From assembly GCA_048549915.1 (NCBI GenBank), contig JBLYYE010000061.1:1-7088 (forward strand): a DNA stretch of 7,088 nt, written 5' to 3'. The notes under the pieces are model-generated. The model was not told the origin of the DNA, made no database searches, and worked only from the letters and a program-made list of their open reading frames with translations. Position numbers and translations under genes: made by a program. How positions within the stretch are numbered: the first letter of the stretch is position 1; every line of letters starts with the position of its first letter. Below, one piece after another: positions 5,203-7,088 of the stretch. Origin of the DNA: LSUCC0057 sp048549915. GTDB taxonomy: Bacteria > Pseudomonadota > Gammaproteobacteria > Pseudomonadales > Porticoccaceae.

Positions 5203-5952
5203 ATGAAAGTGTTAGTCGCGGTAAAACGTGTAGTCGACTACAACGTTAAAGTGCGGGCCAAATCTGACGGTTCTGATGTCGAGCTGAACAACGTCAAAAT
5301 GTCCATCAACCCATTCTGCGAAATCGCAGTGGAAGAGGCTGTGCGCTTAAAGGAAAAGGGCGTAGTGACGGAGATAATCGCTGTCTCTGTTGGTGCGACT
5401 CAATGCCAAGAGCAAATTCGCACTGCATTAGCACTGGGCGCAGATCGTGGCATATTGGTTGAAGCTGAAGGCCGTTTAGAGCCATTGGCAATCGCCAAGT
5501 GCTTGAAGGCTGTGGTTGATAAAGAACAGCCACAACTTGTGCTGCTCGGCAAGCAAGCCATTGACGGCGACAACAACCAAACTGGCCAAATGCTGGCTGC
5601 ATTAATGGGTGCAGGCCAGGCAACTTTTGCTTCTGAACTGACTTTAGATGCCGAAGGCGCCAAAGTCACTCGCGAGGTAGATGGCGGCCTACAAACTCTA
5701 GCGCTAACCTTGCCAGCGGTTGTCACCACTGACTTGCGTCTTAATGAGCCGCGCTACGCTTCGCTGCCCAATATTATGAAAGCTAAGAAGAAACCTCTTG
5801 ATGTAACAAACGCAGCCGAGCTTGGTGTCGATGTCGCCCCGCGCACCGAGCAGCTCAGTGTAGAGCCGCCAGCCGAACGTGCGGCAGGCATCAAAGTAGC
5901 AGACGTTGGTGAGCTGCTAGACAAACTCAAAAATGAAGCGAAGGTGATCTAA
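5203..5952 (+). CDS. etfB: Electron transfer flavoprotein subunit beta
   Basis: The small subunit of the soluble ETF heterodimer, which accepts electrons from acyl-CoA dehydrogenases and other flavoenzymes and delivers them to ETF-QO. The protein is 249 residues, the usual bacterial length. It opens with MKVLVAVKRVVDYNVKVR. The AMP-binding loop contains DGDNNQTG (121-128). Residues 155-175 match the ETF-beta signature, from VTREVDGG to LPAVVTT. The dehydrogenase recognition loop follows at about 182-198 (EPRYASLPNIMKAKKKP, with Leu188 the expected contact leucine). An upstream in-frame start at 5155 is unlikely because the ATG at 5203 has AAGGA at normal distance and begins at the family's conserved N-terminus. 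The etfA ATG follows the TAA with no gap. Confidence 0.98.
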   Translation: MKVLVAVKRVVDYNVKVRAKSDGSDVELNNVKMSINPFCEIAVEEAVRLKEKGVVTEIIAVSVGATQCQEQIRTALALGADRGILVEAEGRLEPLAIAKCLKAVVDKEQPQLVLLGKQAIDGDNNQTGQMLAALMGAGQATFASELTLDAEGAKVTREVDGGLQTLALTLPAVVTTDLRLNEPRYASLPNIMKAKKKPLDVTNAAELGVDVAPRTEQLSVEPPAERAAGIKVADVGELLDKLKNEAKVI

Positions 5953-6882
5953 ATGAGCGTACTAGTTTTAGCTGAACACAATAACCAAAGCCTAAACGCA
6001 GCCACTCTCAACGCTGTTACCGCAGCGCAACAGATCGATGCCAGCGTAGATATCCTTGTCGCTGGTAACGGCTGTCAAGCTGTTGCCGATGCAGCCGCCC
6101 AGGTTGCCGGCATTGGCAAAGTACTGCTAGCCGACAACGTTGCTTATGAGAACGCTCTAGCAGAGAGTATCGCACCGTTGCTGGCCGAACTTGCCGCCAA
6201 TTACAGCCATGTTTTGGCAGCTGCAACCACTACCGGTAAAAATGTCTTGCCACGAGTAGGTGCATTGCTTGATGTGCAGCCTATCTCAGATATTTCTGCT
6301 GTGATCGATGCCAGCACCTACAAGCGTCCGATCTATGCGGGCAACGTCATAGCAACAGTTAAAAGCAATGACAGCATCAAAGTTATGACTGTGCGCGGCA
6401 CAGCCTTCGATGCTGCAGCAGCATCCGGTGGCACTGCAACCGTTGAGGCTGTAGGCTCTGCTCACGCCAGCACCACCAGCAGCTTTGTCGGTGAAGAAGT
6501 AGCAAAATCTGATCGCCCAGATCTTACCGCTGCCTCTATTGTTGTCTCGGGTGGCCGCGGTATGGGTAATGGCGAAAACTTCGATATGCTATATAGCATT
6601 GCCGACAAGCTCGGTGCTGCTGTGGGCGCCTCGCGCGCAGCCGTCGATGCAGGCTTTGTTCCCAATGATATGCAAGTCGGTCAAACCGGCAAGATTGTTG
6701 CACCCGAACTCTACATCGCTGTAGGCATCTCCGGTGCAATCCAACATTTAGCCGGCATGAAAGACAGCAAGGTCATCGCCGCCATCAACAAAGACGAAGA
6801 GGCACCGATCTTCTCGGTAGCCGATTACGGCTTAGTCGCTGATCTGTTCCAAGCCTTACCCGAGTTTGAAGGCGGCCTGTAA
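5953..6882 (+). CDS. etfA: Electron transfer flavoprotein subunit alpha
   Basis: The large subunit of ETF; it carries most of the FAD site and pairs with EtfB. It is 309 residues, a normal length. The N-terminal domain (1 to about 185) is the variable ETF fold. The C-terminal FAD domain holds VVSGGRGMG (197-205), GASRAAVDAGFVPND (225-239, with Arg228), QVGQTGK (241-247) and GISGAIQHLAG (258-268, with His265). It continues with AAINKDEEAPIF (276-287). Residues 253-279 fit the ETF-alpha family signature. The start directly abuts the etfB stop (TAAATG), with AAGGTGAT inside the end of etfB as its ribosome site, so the two subunits are made together. Motifs fit the ordinary acyl-CoA-dehydrogenase-linked ETF rather than the bifurcating type, and the nearby ETF-QO agrees. 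Confidence 0.98.
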   Translation: MSVLVLAEHNNQSLNAATLNAVTAAQQIDASVDILVAGNGCQAVADAAAQVAGIGKVLLADNVAYENALAESIAPLLAELAANYSHVLAAATTTGKNVLPRVGALLDVQPISDISAVIDASTYKRPIYAGNVIATVKSNDSIKVMTVRGTAFDAAAASGGTATVEAVGSAHASTTSSFVGEEVAKSDRPDLTAASIVVSGGRGMGNGENFDMLYSIADKLGAAVGASRAAVDAGFVPNDMQVGQTGKIVAPELYIAVGISGAIQHLAGMKDSKVIAAINKDEEAPIFSVADYGLVADLFQALPEFEGGL

Positions 6883-6911
6883 ACCGCTTACTGCAAACTC
6901 AGTAGATAAAA

Positions 6912-6937
6912 AGCCCGGCAGTGCCGGGCTTTTTTTT
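6912..6937 (+). terminator. Rho-independent terminator of the etfB-etfA operon
   Basis: An 8-bp GC-rich stem AGCCCGGC / GCCGGGCT with a 3-base loop (AGT), followed by a run of eight T's, 30 bases after the etfA stop. A short A-rich stretch (ATAAAA) precedes it, so it may also act on the converging minus-strand gene, less strongly. Confidence 0.93.
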
Positions 6938-6950
6938 GTTCTGCCCTAAG

Positions 6951-7088
6951 CTACTCGCCGTAAACCAGCCACTGATAATGGTCTAAATCACCATAAAGCT
7001 CTAGTGGATTGTCCTCCCAGACGAACAGCTGCTGGGGTTCAGCTGGGTTTTGATCCAAGCCCGAATATCCCAGCGGCAACATAACCGC
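6951..7088 (-). CDS. C-terminal end of an unrecognised protein (cut by window edge)
   Basis: An open minus-strand frame runs from the right edge to TAG at 6953-6951, giving 45 residues that end in YQWLVYGE. The fragment is acidic and aromatic-rich near its end (VWEDNPLELYGDLDHYQW), with no membrane segment. I do not recognise the family. It lies just beyond the etfA terminator and converges on it, which is a sensible place for a gene end. A methionine at codon 3 (MLPLGYSG) has too little visible context to tell whether it is a start; a partial longer gene is more likely. Confidence 0.5.
   Translation of the reverse strand, partial: AVMLPLGYSGLDQNPAEPQQLFVWEDNPLELYGDLDHYQWLVYGE

Overview
The window reads as ordinary chromosomal core sequence from a gammaproteobacterium. 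The evidence is the PurE/PurK pair, a bacterial ETF/ETF-ubiquinone oxidoreductase set of the kind found in pseudomonads and marine gammaproteobacteria, and a DUF1285 protein. There is no rRNA or other phylogenetic marker, so placement below class is inference; base composition looks close to 50% G+C. No insertion sequence, phage gene, CRISPR array or attachment site was seen.

Left part, minus strand (1-2040). The 5' end of purK is cut by the window edge. It is preceded by purE, whose stop overlaps the purK start by one base; together they make the two-step AIR-to-CAIR conversion of purine synthesis. Upstream of purE lies a complete tRNA-Pro(CGG) gene with encoded CCA and its own likely promoter. 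Upstream of that is a six-segment potassium-channel-like protein with a textbook TVGYGD filter, a sparse S4 and a C-terminal coiled coil.

Middle part, plus strand (2074-3254). A TetR-family regulator diverges from the channel gene. It is followed with a 4-base stop/start overlap by a DUF1285 protein of unknown function. A strong bidirectional terminator separates this pair from the converging ETF-QO gene.

Right part (3285-6937). ETF-QO (minus) and etfB-etfA (plus) are divergent around a 277-base intergenic region. Together they move electrons from acyl-CoA and other flavoprotein dehydrogenases through soluble ETF into the ubiquinone pool. etfA starts directly after the etfB stop, and the operon ends in a strong hairpin terminator. 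The last 138 bases hold the 3' end of an unrecognised minus-strand gene.

Nothing here is clearly a new system. The points most worth a second look are the unknown TetR/DUF1285 pair beside the ETF genes, a dyad in the channel/TetR intergenic region, repeated elements in the divergent etf promoter region, and the weak voltage-sensor signature of the channel.
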